Shown here: piece after piece, positions 8,758-17,857 of the stretch
How the letters are laid out: every line of letters starts with the position of its first letter
Position numbering within the stretch: the stretch's first letter is position 1
NCBI RefSeq assembly: GCF_037055325.1
Contig: NZ_CP146373.1
Span: 2,542,001 to 2,606,000 of the forward strand
DNA from: Arachnia propionica
Lineage (GTDB): Bacteria; Actinomycetota; Actinomycetes; Propionibacteriales; Propionibacteriaceae
Length of the DNA: 64,000 nt
Reading direction: 5' to 3'
Notes under the pieces: model-generated
The model's database searches: none
The model's input: only the letters and a program-made list of their open reading frames with translations
Told to the model about the DNA's origin: nothing
Made by a program: the position numbers and the translations under genes

Positions 8758-11679
8758 ATGCAATCGACAGTTTACGCAGCATTTCCGGAACTGAACTCTG
8801 CCGAGGTCGACGCACTTCTGCATAAAAATCGCGCCGCCGATGCGCTGGCCGACCTCATGTCGCGGACCACGGGGGCGACCGCGGTCACGTGCTGCCCACC
8901 GGAACTGCTCCAGCAGGCTCTTGAGCTGCTGCCCACCACGGACTCCCCGGAACCCATCCCCTTCTTCGAGGCAACCCTGGCGGTAGCGCACGAGGATCTG
9001 GCTTGCCTCCTCGGCCAGCTGAGAGACCATGAGCTCCTGTCGCATCCCCACGACACGCTGCGTTCCGTCCTCACGGCAACGGTCTCGCAGATGCAGAATG
9101 TCCTGCTCAGGGCGCAGATCCAGCTCGCCTCGGAACACCGGCTCCCCGATGACCAGATCACGTGCCGAACGGCCGAATACACACGCCTGTCCACCTTCCT
9201 GGCTTCCAAGCACGGTCTGCGGCTGTTCCAGGAACGCTTCCCGGTTGCCGTGCACATCGCACGCAACATCGTGCGTCGTCGCACCGATTTCATTCTCCAA
9301 CTGCTCGATCACACAGCATCAGATCTACCATTTCTCCACGAACTCGGAGTCGGGAACGACGTCAAGGTCGCCAACATCTCCTTGGGTGAAGGAGATTCTC
9401 ACCACGGAAAATCCGTTTCCATTCTGACGTTCTCCGACAAATCCAGGGTCGTGTACAAGCCGAGATCCTTGGCGAACGATCAGGCTTTCTCACTTTTCCA
9501 GAAGCATCTCCAGGACATCACCGGAAATGCCAAATTTCTCTCATGCAGGGTCATTGACAGCGGTGATCACGGCTGGGCCGAATACGTGACCGATGCCCAA
9601 GAAACCAAGTTCGATGACCCAGAGGCCCTCGGAAATTTCGCGGCAACGATCCAGCTCCTTGGAATCTCGGATGTCCATTTCGAGAACGTCCGATTCCGGG
9701 ACGGAATCCCAATTCTCACGGACACCGAGACCCTTTTCTCCAGCGTCCTGGAATCCAGCAGGAATCCGCTCGGCCCTGCCGCACGCGCCCTGAGCCAGCT
9801 GGTGACGACCTCCGGATTCTTTCCCTCACCCTTGATAGTGCCCCACAAACGCAATCCCGTCTTCGTGGACGTCGGGGTCCTGGGGCAGCGTCGTCCCACC
9901 GGCAGCGGCGAACGATCCCTGACCCTTCGCGACCCCTTCACGTCAGACATGCGTATCGAGCCCTCCGGCGTCTCGGAGTCCCCGGAGGAATCGCCGCCGG
10001 AGAGATTCGTCGCCAAGGATTTCATCGACGCCGTCTGCCGTTCCTTCCGGCTGACTCTCACAGCGGCCCTATCCGACACCCCGGCGCTGCTCGCCTTCAT
10101 TCGACGCACTTTCGCCGACGTGACTGTCCGCAGTGTCGCCGCCGACACGATCCGTTACTCAAAGGCGTTGGAGCTCGCCACCAACGCCGCGTGCCTCAGC
10201 GACCCCGAGCTCCTGTTGGCCGCGCTCTCACGGGTCGGCGTCTTTCGAGATGACGTCCCCGCCCCCCTTCTCGCCTCGGAATTGAGGCAGCTCGCACAGT
10301 GGGACACCCCCGCCTTCGTCGTAGCGGCAACCGGTACGGACCTACTGTCAGGGGACGAGGTGGTCCTACCCGATGCGATGACCGCATCCCCGCTCGACTC
10401 GATCACGAATGCGTTGGAACGAATCGACGAGAATTTCATCGAACTCAGCGAATGGTTGATCCAGGTGTCCTTCGCCCCGTACTACGAAGAGGACACCGAG
10501 GGCACCGCATTCCGGTTCAGCAACTCAGTCGCCCCCGGAACCGCCACACCCACACGTCACTCCTGGGATGCGTTGAATCTCGGATTCGTGGGCGGCGAGA
10601 ACGAGTTCACCCCAACGTGGCTGGGAGCGCGCCTGAGCGACACCGCCCACCAGTACTGGTATCCCCACGAACTCAGCATCGACGCATATGCAGGGTCCAG
10701 CGGAGTGGCCCTGGCATCGGCCCATGTGGATGGCTCCACGACCCGGGCGGACGATTTCTTCCGCCAGCTGGTGAACAAACTCCAACAGGCCGACCTGTTG
10801 GATCCCCGCTTCACGCGCGGCGCCCTGGCGGGAACCGAGTCCGCTCTCTGGGCCGCTGACTGCTACGCACAATTGGTGAATGATGCCGCGTTGGCCGGGC
10901 AGGCACGCCAGTTGCTTCGCACTCTGGCGGCGGCTCCCTCGAACGGGTACGACATCGTGGCCGGGGATGCAGGCATGGTGCTTTTGATGACCAACCTGGT
11001 CGCGAACCCGCTCAATGACTCGGAGCAGTCGTTGGCAGCTCTTCGGATAGTCTCCCGGAGGCTCGCGGACTGGGTTCTTTCAGACAGGAAACCCATGTCC
11101 TTGACCGGGTACGCCCACGGCACCGCAGGGGTCGGGGCCGCACTGGCCTTGGCCACCCCTCTCGTCCGATCCAGCAAGGTCGACTCGGCGGCACGCGCCG
11201 TCCTGATCTCGCTCCTCGACGAACGAGATCCACGGACAGGGTTGTGGCCCATCGGGACGGACCACAAGTTCAAGGGTCGGGGATGGTGCTCCGGCAGCCC
11301 GGGATTGCTCTTGGCACTGGCCCAGATCCACTCCACGGGACGTTTCGATGACCATCACCTGGAGCCCACAATCAGCTTGCTTGTGGACGCCACGAAACGC
11401 GACTGCTTCGGCGGGAACATCTCCCTGTGCCACGGCGACGTGGGTAACCTGTGGATCCTCCGACACGTCGCTTCCCTGACCCAGGACGACCACTTGGCCG
11501 AGGACGTCACCCGCGCCTCACGGCGCTATCTCAGGGAGGTCCTGCCCCGCGAGCTCACCAAATCAACCCGCAACTCCATCTCCCACTCTCTCATGGGCGG
11601 CACAGGAGGGGCTGCGCTCTTCGAGGCCTCCATGGACGAAACCCGACCTGCCGTGAGGAGTCCACTGTGGCTCGCGTGA
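8758..11679 (+). CDS. lanM: class II lanthipeptide synthetase LanM
   Basis: A bifunctional enzyme that phosphorylates and eliminates Ser/Thr in the precursor core, then adds Cys thiols to form (methyl)lanthionine rings. It has 973 residues, normal for LanM. The N-terminal dehydratase domain shows VYKPRSL (Lys234), then DVHFENV and TDTETLFS. The C-terminal LanC-like cyclase domain shows GYAHGTAG, WCSGSPG (Cys844) and LCHGD (Cys891, His892), the three zinc ligands. AGGAG precedes ATG 8758 by 7 nt. Its 3' end overlaps the LanT gene by 13 bp, so production of modifying enzyme and exporter is coupled. Confidence 0.96.
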   Translation: MQSTVYAAFPELNSAEVDALLHKNRAADALADLMSRTTGATAVTCCPPELLQQALELLPTTDSPEPIPFFEATLAVAHEDLACLLGQLRDHELLSHPHDTLRSVLTATVSQMQNVLLRAQIQLASEHRLPDDQITCRTAEYTRLSTFLASKHGLRLFQERFPVAVHIARNIVRRRTDFILQLLDHTASDLPFLHELGVGNDVKVANISLGEGDSHHGKSVSILTFSDKSRVVYKPRSLANDQAFSLFQKHLQDITGNAKFLSCRVIDSGDHGWAEYVTDAQETKFDDPEALGNFAATIQLLGISDVHFENVRFRDGIPILTDTETLFSSVLESSRNPLGPAARALSQLVTTSGFFPSPLIVPHKRNPVFVDVGVLGQRRPTGSGERSLTLRDPFTSDMRIEPSGVSESPEESPPERFVAKDFIDAVCRSFRLTLTAALSDTPALLAFIRRTFADVTVRSVAADTIRYSKALELATNAACLSDPELLLAALSRVGVFRDDVPAPLLASELRQLAQWDTPAFVVAATGTDLLSGDEVVLPDAMTASPLDSITNALERIDENFIELSEWLIQVSFAPYYEEDTEGTAFRFSNSVAPGTATPTRHSWDALNLGFVGGENEFTPTWLGARLSDTAHQYWYPHELSIDAYAGSSGVALASAHVDGSTTRADDFFRQLVNKLQQADLLDPRFTRGALAGTESALWAADCYAQLVNDAALAGQARQLLRTLAAAPSNGYDIVAGDAGMVLLMTNLVANPLNDSEQSLAALRIVSRRLADWVLSDRKPMSLTGYAHGTAGVGAALALATPLVRSSKVDSAARAVLISLLDERDPRTGLWPIGTDHKFKGRGWCSGSPGLLLALAQIHSTGRFDDHHLEPTISLLVDATKRDCFGGNISLCHGDVGNLWILRHVASLTQDDHLAEDVTRASRRYLREVLPRELTKSTRNSISHSLMGGTGGAALFEASMDETRPAVRSPLWLA

Positions 11680-13802
11680 AGACCTCCTACCAAGTCACCC
11701 AGTCCGACTGCGGCATCGCCTGCGCTCACATGGTGCTCCGGAGCGCGGGAAGCAAACTCTCCCTCCGCGCCTTGCGCGAGGCATTCGCTCCTGGAAGGGA
11801 CGGACTGACGATCCCACAGCTCAAGCAGCTCATCGAATCCCAGGGAGCCACGGCCAAGGTGTACCGCGCCACCGTGTCCACGGTCCATCAACTTCCCACG
11901 CCAGCCATCTTGCTCTGGGAGCCGTCGCACTACGTGGTCCTGGAGCGGACCGTTGGAAAACGCCACGTCATCGTCGATCCGGCCGGAGGCCGGCGCGTCG
12001 TGAGCGCAGATGAGTTTGCTGAGCACTTCGCTGGCCTGGCCCTGTGCGTGACCAGCCCCGCCACCCGCCAAGAAACCCCTGATCCCTCTCCGTGGCGGAG
12101 CGTGCTCGGTATCGCCTGGCGTCGTCCGTATCTCTTGGCGGCCGTACTCATCGGCGCCATTGTCGTGGGCGCCACGACATTGGCGCTTCCAAACCTGACC
12201 AGTGACCTGCTCCAGCAGGCGGCGACCACGCCTCAGGCATCATTGACAGGAATGCTGGTGGCTCTCGCCGCGGGTTTCTTCCTGATCCAGCTGCTCAACC
12301 TCGCTGTCACCACCTTCTGCGCCACCGACATCGGCAAGCGGCTCGGCGAGACAGTTTTCCACAAGCTGCTCAACGCCCCGTACTCCTACTTCGTGGTGCG
12401 GCCCGTGGGTGAGCTGCTCTTCCGTGTCGGTATCGTCAATCGGCTGGAGGAATCGCTGTCCACCACCCTCGCCCGGGGTGTGGTCTCCAGCGTGATCGCC
12501 CTCGTCAGCCTCGGGTGGATCGTCGTCGCCACCCCCACCATCGGGATGGTGGTCGCCCTCATCCTGGGCGTCTATGTCGTTGCCTTCGAGGCCAGCCGAC
12601 GCGTCGCCAACAGGCTGACCGAGAACCTCAACTCCTCGGAATCGCTGGCCAACGCGGTCATGGTGGACTCACTGAACTCGATCAAATTGGTCAAGAGCCT
12701 CGGGTCCGAGCAGCAGGCGTTCGCCTCTTGGGTGGGGCACAACACAGCCGCAGTTCGCACCCGCCGCACCCGAGCGTTGCTGTCCGGCACTCTCACCGCT
12801 ACCGTCTCCACGATTCAGAGCTTCGGCCCGCTCTCCGTCCTGGTGTTGGCGATCTCCCCCTTGGGCGGGGCGATGGCGTTCCCAGCGGCAGTGGGTCTCC
12901 AGATGATCGCCGGAGTCTTCTTCAGCCAGCTCAGCAATCTGGGCTCTATGGCCGTCGAGATCGGTGAAACCAACGCCACCGTTCGGCGCATTGACGACAT
13001 CCTCTCGGCCCAGGAGGACAACACTTTCGCCGACGTCTCCGGCAAGGATTTCCGCTTCCCCTTACAGGCCGAGGCCGCCTCGTTCAAGTTCTCGCGTTTC
13101 GCACCACAGACCATCAACCAGGTCAGCATCCAGTGCCATGAAGGCGAGAGGATCGCCGTCGTAGGCGCCACGGGTAGCGGGAAGTCCACCCTCGTCGGCT
13201 TGCTGGCGGGCCTCTACCGCCCCGATCAGGGAAGCGTCCGCTGCGGCGAAACAGAGTTGGCCGAGGTGGCCAAGCCGAGCTTCTTCGACAACGTGGTCTA
13301 CGTGCCACAGGACGCCCCGCTGCGCAACGCCACACTTCGGGACAATCTGGTCTGGGGGGACCAGAACATCGACGATTCTGAACTCATCGCAGCCCTGAAT
13401 CAGGCCTGCTTCAACCTGAGGGAACAAGGCCTGCCGATGGGCCTCAACACTTTCCTGACGAACGGCGGACAGAACCTGTCGGGGGGCCAACGGCAGCGGA
13501 TCGCCATCGCGCGAGCTCTACTGCGGCACCCGCGTCTCCTCATCCTGGATGAGGCAACGTCGGCACTGGATCAGGAGACCGAGACTGTCGTCCACAGGAA
13601 CCTGAGCGCTGTCGGGTGCAGCACCATCACGGTGACGCACCGACTCGAGACCGTCACCGAAGCAGATCGAATCCTGGTCATGGATCATGGCGAAATCGCC
13701 GAGCAGGGCACCTTCGATGATCTGTTCGACCGTCACGGCCTGTTTTTCCACATGTACAACGCCTACCGAACCCATCGCGAGCTTCAAGGAGCGACACTGT
13801 AA
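11667..13802 (+). CDS. lanT: peptidase-containing ABC transporter LanT
   Basis: Removes the leader at the double-glycine site and exports the modified peptide. A 711-residue protein in three parts: a C39 peptidase domain (QSDCGIAC with Cys15, SHYVV with His88, VDPAGG with Asp104); a six-helix ABC membrane domain (about residues 150-430); and an ATPase domain with Walker A GATGSGKST (about 500), signature LSGGQ (about 604) and Walker B LLILDEATSALD. The start chosen is GTG 11667 inside the end of lanM, because GAGGAG precedes it by 6 nt and the C39 motif then begins at the usual distance. The frame is open further upstream to 11451, but that is lanM sequence. Confidence 0.95.
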   Translation: MARVKTSYQVTQSDCGIACAHMVLRSAGSKLSLRALREAFAPGRDGLTIPQLKQLIESQGATAKVYRATVSTVHQLPTPAILLWEPSHYVVLERTVGKRHVIVDPAGGRRVVSADEFAEHFAGLALCVTSPATRQETPDPSPWRSVLGIAWRRPYLLAAVLIGAIVVGATTLALPNLTSDLLQQAATTPQASLTGMLVALAAGFFLIQLLNLAVTTFCATDIGKRLGETVFHKLLNAPYSYFVVRPVGELLFRVGIVNRLEESLSTTLARGVVSSVIALVSLGWIVVATPTIGMVVALILGVYVVAFEASRRVANRLTENLNSSESLANAVMVDSLNSIKLVKSLGSEQQAFASWVGHNTAAVRTRRTRALLSGTLTATVSTIQSFGPLSVLVLAISPLGGAMAFPAAVGLQMIAGVFFSQLSNLGSMAVEIGETNATVRRIDDILSAQEDNTFADVSGKDFRFPLQAEAASFKFSRFAPQTINQVSIQCHEGERIAVVGATGSGKSTLVGLLAGLYRPDQGSVRCGETELAEVAKPSFFDNVVYVPQDAPLRNATLRDNLVWGDQNIDDSELIAALNQACFNLREQGLPMGLNTFLTNGGQNLSGGQRQRIAIARALLRHPRLLILDEATSALDQETETVVHRNLSAVGCSTITVTHRLETVTEADRILVMDHGEIAEQGTFDDLFDRHGLFFHMYNAYRTHRELQGATL

Positions 13803-14692
13803 TGCTTGAGATCAAGAACATCTCAAAGTCCTATGCCAGCATCCAAGCCGTCGCAGACGTTTCCTTGACGGTCCATCCCGGCGAGATCGTCGGCTTCGTG
13901 GGGCCCAACGGAGCCGGCAAATCCACCACGCTGCGGATGATCACCGGCATGGAAAAACCCGACAGTGGAAGCTGTTCCATCAACAGCCAGCGCATCCGTG
14001 ATCTCACCGATCCACTGACAACATTCGGGGCCCTCATCGATCGACAAGGCGTTCTCAAGGAACTGACCCCCGTGACCGCTGTGCAGTCGTTGGCCGCGGC
14101 CTACGGCATCCCGAAGAACAAGGGGCGGAAACTCCTGGAGCAGGTGGGTCTGGGGCAGGCGCTGCGGCGTCGTGTCGGGACCTTCTCGCTGGGAATGAAG
14201 CAGCGTCTCGGAATCGCTCTCGCGCTTCTCGGGGAGCCGCAGTTCCTCATCCTGGACGAACCGATGAACGGCCTCGATCCCGACGGGATCATCTGGCTGC
14301 GGGAGCTGCTGCGCGAGTTCTCTCAGCAAGGCGGCGGAGTCCTCCTGTCCTCCCACTCCCTGGCTGAGGTCGAGGAAATGGCCGACACCATCATCATGGT
14401 GAACCACGGCCACACCATCTGGTCCGGCTCATTGCAGGACATTCACGCAACGTCCTCACGTGTCGTCGTCTCCACGACCGAGAACCATCGTCTCCTCCAT
14501 GAGATTGCCACACGTGGGCTCCGGGCCGAGGTGGTCAATGGGGTCGTTCACGTCTTCGACTGCGAGAACGAGGACATAGGACGGATCCTTCATGAGGGCG
14601 GCTTCGTCCCGCTCACCCTCACGACCCAACGCACTTCCCTGGAAGACGCGTATCTGGAATTCACCACCCCCGACCATCGGAAGGCAAGCTGA
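13802..14692 (+). CDS. lanF: ABC transporter ATPase, lantibiotic self-immunity LanF type
   Basis: ATP-binding subunit of a LanFE-type exporter that probably protects the producer by removing the mature peptide from the membrane. 296 residues with Walker A GPNGAGKST (34 onward), signature LGMKQR and Walker B LILDEPMNGLDPDG. At the Q-loop position, FGALIDRQG has Asp80 where ordinary ABC ATPases have Gln; LanF proteins characteristically carry an acidic residue (E-loop) here, which supports the immunity assignment. ATG overlaps the lanT stop by one base (TAATG). Confidence 0.88.
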   Translation: MLEIKNISKSYASIQAVADVSLTVHPGEIVGFVGPNGAGKSTTLRMITGMEKPDSGSCSINSQRIRDLTDPLTTFGALIDRQGVLKELTPVTAVQSLAAAYGIPKNKGRKLLEQVGLGQALRRRVGTFSLGMKQRLGIALALLGEPQFLILDEPMNGLDPDGIIWLRELLREFSQQGGGVLLSSHSLAEVEEMADTIIMVNHGHTIWSGSLQDIHATSSRVVVSTTENHRLLHEIATRGLRAEVVNGVVHVFDCENEDIGRILHEGGFVPLTLTTQRTSLEDAYLEFTTPDHRKAS

Positions 14693-15552
14693 TGAGCGCA
14701 ATGACATTGAGTGATCGAACTTCGGGCACAACGGCACGTCGAGGACGGGAAGAGTACACATCCCCATCGCCTGCGCGTCTGCAGCGATTCGCATCCCTGC
14801 GCATGCAGAGGCACGTTTTCTTCGGGAATCGGACGTTGCTTCTCAACTTGGCCGCAGGCCTCCTCGCCATGACAGGTTTGGCCGCTGCAGTAGCGTTCAG
14901 CGTCGCCAACTCGTTCAGGAGCGGCCAGCCGTTGGATGACCCGGCTTTCGTTCAGGACATCGCGGTGTTCGGATTTCCCTTCGCCCAGATCTTCCTCGGT
15001 GTTGTCGCGATTCTGTTCATCTGCTCCGAGTGGTCCTCCGGTTTCATCTACACCACCCACTCCGCCATTCAGCGACCGCTGAGTTTCGTGGTGGCGAAGA
15101 CGATGTGGCCCGCTTTGGCGTGCGCCGTCGGGACCGTCGCAATGATGGTGGTCGTGGTGCCGCTCGAGAACTGGTTGTTGGCGGGCACGCCGTACTCGAT
15201 CTCGTTGTTCGACGCCGCCGTGTGGAGGCAGATCGCAGCACTCGCCTTCGTCACCGTGAGCGCGGTGAGCTTCGCGGCAGGCATCGCCCTGATTCTGCGG
15301 AACAGCGCGACTGCCCTCGGTCTCTACATCAGCATCATCCTAATCGCACCGATCATCATCGGGCAGATCCCGGTTGATACGGCGCGCGAGATCGCAAAAT
15401 GGCTGCCCAACAACGTCTTCAACTTCCTGACCACGAACGCCCCGGACGCGATGGCCACGCTGAACTACCCGCTCCTGATCGCGGCAGCCATCGCTTATCC
15501 CTTGGCAGTCCTGGCAATCGGCTTCCTGCGTCTGCGACGTCGAGTGGTCTGA
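14692..15552 (+). CDS. lanE: ABC transporter permease, lantibiotic immunity LanE type
   Basis: Integral membrane partner of the preceding ATPase; its ATG overlaps the lanF stop by one base (TGATG). The 286-residue protein has a cytoplasmic N-terminus of about 40 residues, then about six hydrophobic segments (LLLNLAAGLLAMTGLAAAVA, IFLGVVAILFIC and later ones). This is the shape of ABC-2 type permeases. There is no third LanG permease; the cluster ends here against the convergent M20 gene. Immunity is inferred from context, not from a specific motif. Confidence 0.82.
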   Translation: MSAMTLSDRTSGTTARRGREEYTSPSPARLQRFASLRMQRHVFFGNRTLLLNLAAGLLAMTGLAAAVAFSVANSFRSGQPLDDPAFVQDIAVFGFPFAQIFLGVVAILFICSEWSSGFIYTTHSAIQRPLSFVVAKTMWPALACAVGTVAMMVVVVPLENWLLAGTPYSISLFDAAVWRQIAALAFVTVSAVSFAAGIALILRNSATALGLYISIILIAPIIIGQIPVDTAREIAKWLPNNVFNFLTTNAPDAMATLNYPLLIAAAIAYPLAVLAIGFLRLRRRVV

Positions 15553-15563
15553 TGTCGCAGACC
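15546..15563. terminator. short hairpin at the end of the lanthipeptide operon
   Basis: GGTCTG and CAGACC form a 6-bp stem overlapping the lanE stop; a second 5-bp stem (GCGGG/CCCGC, 15571-15584) follows and overlaps the convergent stop. Weak, positional assignment. Confidence 0.3.
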
Positions 15564-15575
15564 GGGATGTGCGGG

Positions 15576-16904
15576 TCAGCCCGCGAGGTTGTTCAGCAGC
15601 AGGGTCTCCGCCAAGGCCGCCTTGGCGAAGTCACCGAGGTCCAGCGACTCGTCGATGCCGTGCATCCGCGAGTTCGGGTCGGTGACAGCGGTCACCAGCA
15701 CCAGGGCTCCGGGATTGCGGTCGGCGAACTCGGCGACGATCGGGATCGATCCCCCGCAGCCGATCTCCACGGCCTCCACTCCAAATGCTTCCCGGAAAGC
15801 GGCCCTCGCTGCTTCGGCGCGCGGCCCGTCGAGGGTGATCCGGCCGGGCGCTCCACACTGCCCCGCCACGACATCGACGTGCGCGCCCCAGGGCGCGTTC
15901 CTGCGCAGGTGATCCTCCAGGGCCTTCGCGGCGGCAGCGGGGTCCTGGCCGGGTACCAGGCGCACACTCACCTTCGCCCGGGCCGACGGGATCAAGGTGT
16001 TGGAGGCTTTCGCGACGGGGGTGGCATCGATGGCCAGCACGGAGGCCGCGGGTTTGAACCACATCCGTTCCACCACAGACCCGTCGCCGATCTGCGACAC
16101 CCCCTCGAGCAGCCCGGTTTCCTCCAACAGCCGATCCTCGGGGTAGTCGAGGTCGGGAGCAGTTCCGGTGACGAGACCCTCGATCGCGACGTTTCCGGCC
16201 TCGTCGTGCAGGGTGGCCAGCAGCCGGCACAGCGCGGTCAATGCGTCCGGCACCACCCCACCGAACTGCCCCGAGTGCAGCCCCTCCGCCAGGGTGGAGA
16301 CAGTGACCTGGCAGTCCGCGACACCTCGCAGTGACGTGGTGAGCGACGGCTTTCCGACCTCCCAGTTGACGGAGTCGGCGACGACGTAGACGTCGGCGGC
16401 CAGTTCGTCGCGGTAGCGGTCGAGCAGCGTCGGCATGGTCGGCGACCCGATCTCCTCCTCACCTTCGATGAACACCTTCACCCCGACCGGCGGTGCGCCG
16501 TTGAAGACTCGTAGCGCCGCCAGGTGCAGCGCGACCCCACCCTTGTCGTCGGCCGATCCGCGCGCGTACAGCCTGCCGCCGCGTTCCGTCGGTTCGAATG
16601 CCGGGGAGGTCCAGGCCTCGATGTCGCCGGTGGGCTGAACGTCGTAGTGGGCGTACAGCAACACCGTCGGCGTCCCCTCAGGCCCGGGAAAGTTCGCCCA
16701 CACCGCCGGTTTCCCGCCGCCGTCGAGGAGTTTCACCTCCGAGGCCCCGAGGTCCCGGAACAACCCGGAGACCACATCGGCGCAGGCGGCGACGTCGGCG
16801 TCGTGTTCCGGCATCGAGGAGATCGACGGAATGGAGATGAGTCTGTGCAGGTCGGCGATGGCGGAGGGCAGCACCCTCTCGACGTTCCAGGCGAGATTGG
16901 TCAT
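15576..16904 (-). CDS. M20 family metallo-dipeptidase
   Basis: A cytosolic zinc dipeptidase of 442 residues. Metal and catalytic motifs are visible in order: LYAHYDVQP (His ligand and Asp), GSADDKGG (bridging Asp), EGEEEIGS (catalytic Glu then ligand), and a C-terminal MHGIDES (His ligand). The lid/dimerisation domain lies between about residues 200 and 330. Members hydrolyse dipeptides for amino-acid recovery. It is convergent with the lanthipeptide operon and lies downstream of its own promoter, so I do not assign it a role in lantibiotic maturation. Confidence 0.88.
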   Translation of the reverse strand: MTNLAWNVERVLPSAIADLHRLISIPSISSMPEHDADVAACADVVSGLFRDLGASEVKLLDGGGKPAVWANFPGPEGTPTVLLYAHYDVQPTGDIEAWTSPAFEPTERGGRLYARGSADDKGGVALHLAALRVFNGAPPVGVKVFIEGEEEIGSPTMPTLLDRYRDELAADVYVVADSVNWEVGKPSLTTSLRGVADCQVTVSTLAEGLHSGQFGGVVPDALTALCRLLATLHDEAGNVAIEGLVTGTAPDLDYPEDRLLEETGLLEGVSQIGDGSVVERMWFKPAASVLAIDATPVAKASNTLIPSARAKVSVRLVPGQDPAAAAKALEDHLRRNAPWGAHVDVVAGQCGAPGRITLDGPRAEAARAAFREAFGVEAVEIGCGGSIPIVAEFADRNPGALVLVTAVTDPNSRMHGIDESLDLGDFAKAALAETLLLNNLAG

Positions 16905-16910
16905 GCCTTC

Positions 16911-16916
16911 ACCCTA
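16911..16916 (-). promoter_or_regulatory. -10 element of the M20 dipeptidase gene
   Basis: TAGGGT on the minus strand, 6 nt before ATG 16904. Confidence 0.5.
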
Positions 16917-16924
16917 CAGAGAGC

Positions 16925-16963
16925 ACATCGGCAGGGATCGATGACGTCGATCCCCGCCGATGT
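16925..16963 (-). terminator. terminator hairpin of the malEFG-type operon
   Basis: Two stacked 8-bp stems (ACATCGGC/GCCGATGT and GGGATCGA/TCGATCCC) separated by one mismatch, with a 5-nt loop. They lie between the malG-type stop and the next gene, directly downstream of the importer operon. Confidence 0.7.
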
Positions 16964-16990
16964 TGCCGTCCGTGGAGCCTCCCCGGGACC

Positions 16991-17857
16991 TCAGCCCTTG
17001 ACCGCGCCCGCGGTCAGTCCGGCGACGATGTACTTCTGCAGGTACATGAACAAGAGGATGATCGGGATGGCCGCGACCACCGCGCCCGCCGCGAACAGCG
17101 ACCACGGGGCGTTTCGTTCGTCGGATGCCCACACGTACATGCCGACCGCCAGGGTGTAGTCCTCCGGACTCTGCAGCACGACCTTGGCGAGAATGAATTC
17201 GCCGTAGCTGCTGACGAAGGACAGCAGGCCGACGACCACGAGGATCGGGGTCACCAGCCGCACGATGACCCCCCAGAAGATCTGGGCGTGGGTGGCGCCG
17301 TCGATGCGGGCCGCCTCGTCCAGTTCCTTCGGGATGGTGTTGAAGAACCCGTAGATCAGGAACGTGTTGCCGCCGAGCGCCCCTCCGAGGTAGACGGCGA
17401 TCAACCCGAGGGCCGAGTTGAGCCCCAGCACCGGGTAGATGTCGCGCAGCATCAGCAGCAGCAGGAAGATCGCGACGAAGGCCAGCATCTGCGGGAACAT
17501 CTGGACCAGCATGAGAGCCGTGAGCCCGCCACGACGCCCCTTGAACCGGTAACGGCTGAACGCGTAGGCCGCGGACGCCGCCATCAGCACCGTTCCGATC
17601 GCGGTCGTGGTGCTGACCACGAACGACTGCAGCATCCAGCGCGGGAAATTGGTGCCGAACAGCGTGGCGTAGTTCTCCGCCGAGACCGTGCGGAACAGTT
17701 CACTGGAACCGCTGATCGTGCCTCCCGGGTTGAGCGATGCCGACAGCACGTAGAGCAGCGGGAAGATGCAGTAGATCATCAGCACCACAGCGAGGATGTG
17801 TTTCCAGCCCACTTCCTTCCACCAGCGGGCGCCCTTGAGGGTGACGTTGTCGTTCAT
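16991..17857 (-). CDS. malG: sugar ABC transporter permease, MalG type
   Basis: Inner-membrane subunit of a maltose/alpha-glucoside importer. About 288 residues, six hydrophobic segments, and the EAA coupling motif ELDEAARIDGATHAQIF (ExxAxxDGA) that contacts the ATPase. It ends ...LTAGAVKG, the usual MalG C-terminus. The start is ATG 17857, overlapping the malF stop by one base; GTG 17860 one codon earlier is possible. GAGGAG lies just upstream. No MalK-type ATPase gene is in the window, so a shared ATPase encoded elsewhere is implied. Confidence 0.92.
   Translation of the reverse strand: MNDNVTLKGARWWKEVGWKHILAVVLMIYCIFPLLYVLSASLNPGGTISGSSELFRTVSAENYATLFGTNFPRWMLQSFVVSTTTAIGTVLMAASAAYAFSRYRFKGRRGGLTALMLVQMFPQMLAFVAIFLLLLMLRDIYPVLGLNSALGLIAVYLGGALGGNTFLIYGFFNTIPKELDEAARIDGATHAQIFWGVIVRLVTPILVVVGLLSFVSSYGEFILAKVVLQSPEDYTLAVGMYVWASDERNAPWSLFAAGAVVAAIPIILLFMYLQKYIVAGLTAGAVKG

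Noticed and set aside
15576..16904. M20 peptidase as leader peptidase of the lanthipeptide
   Set aside because: Convergent orientation, own promoter and dipeptidase-type motifs; the double-glycine leader is already served by the C39 domain of LanT.
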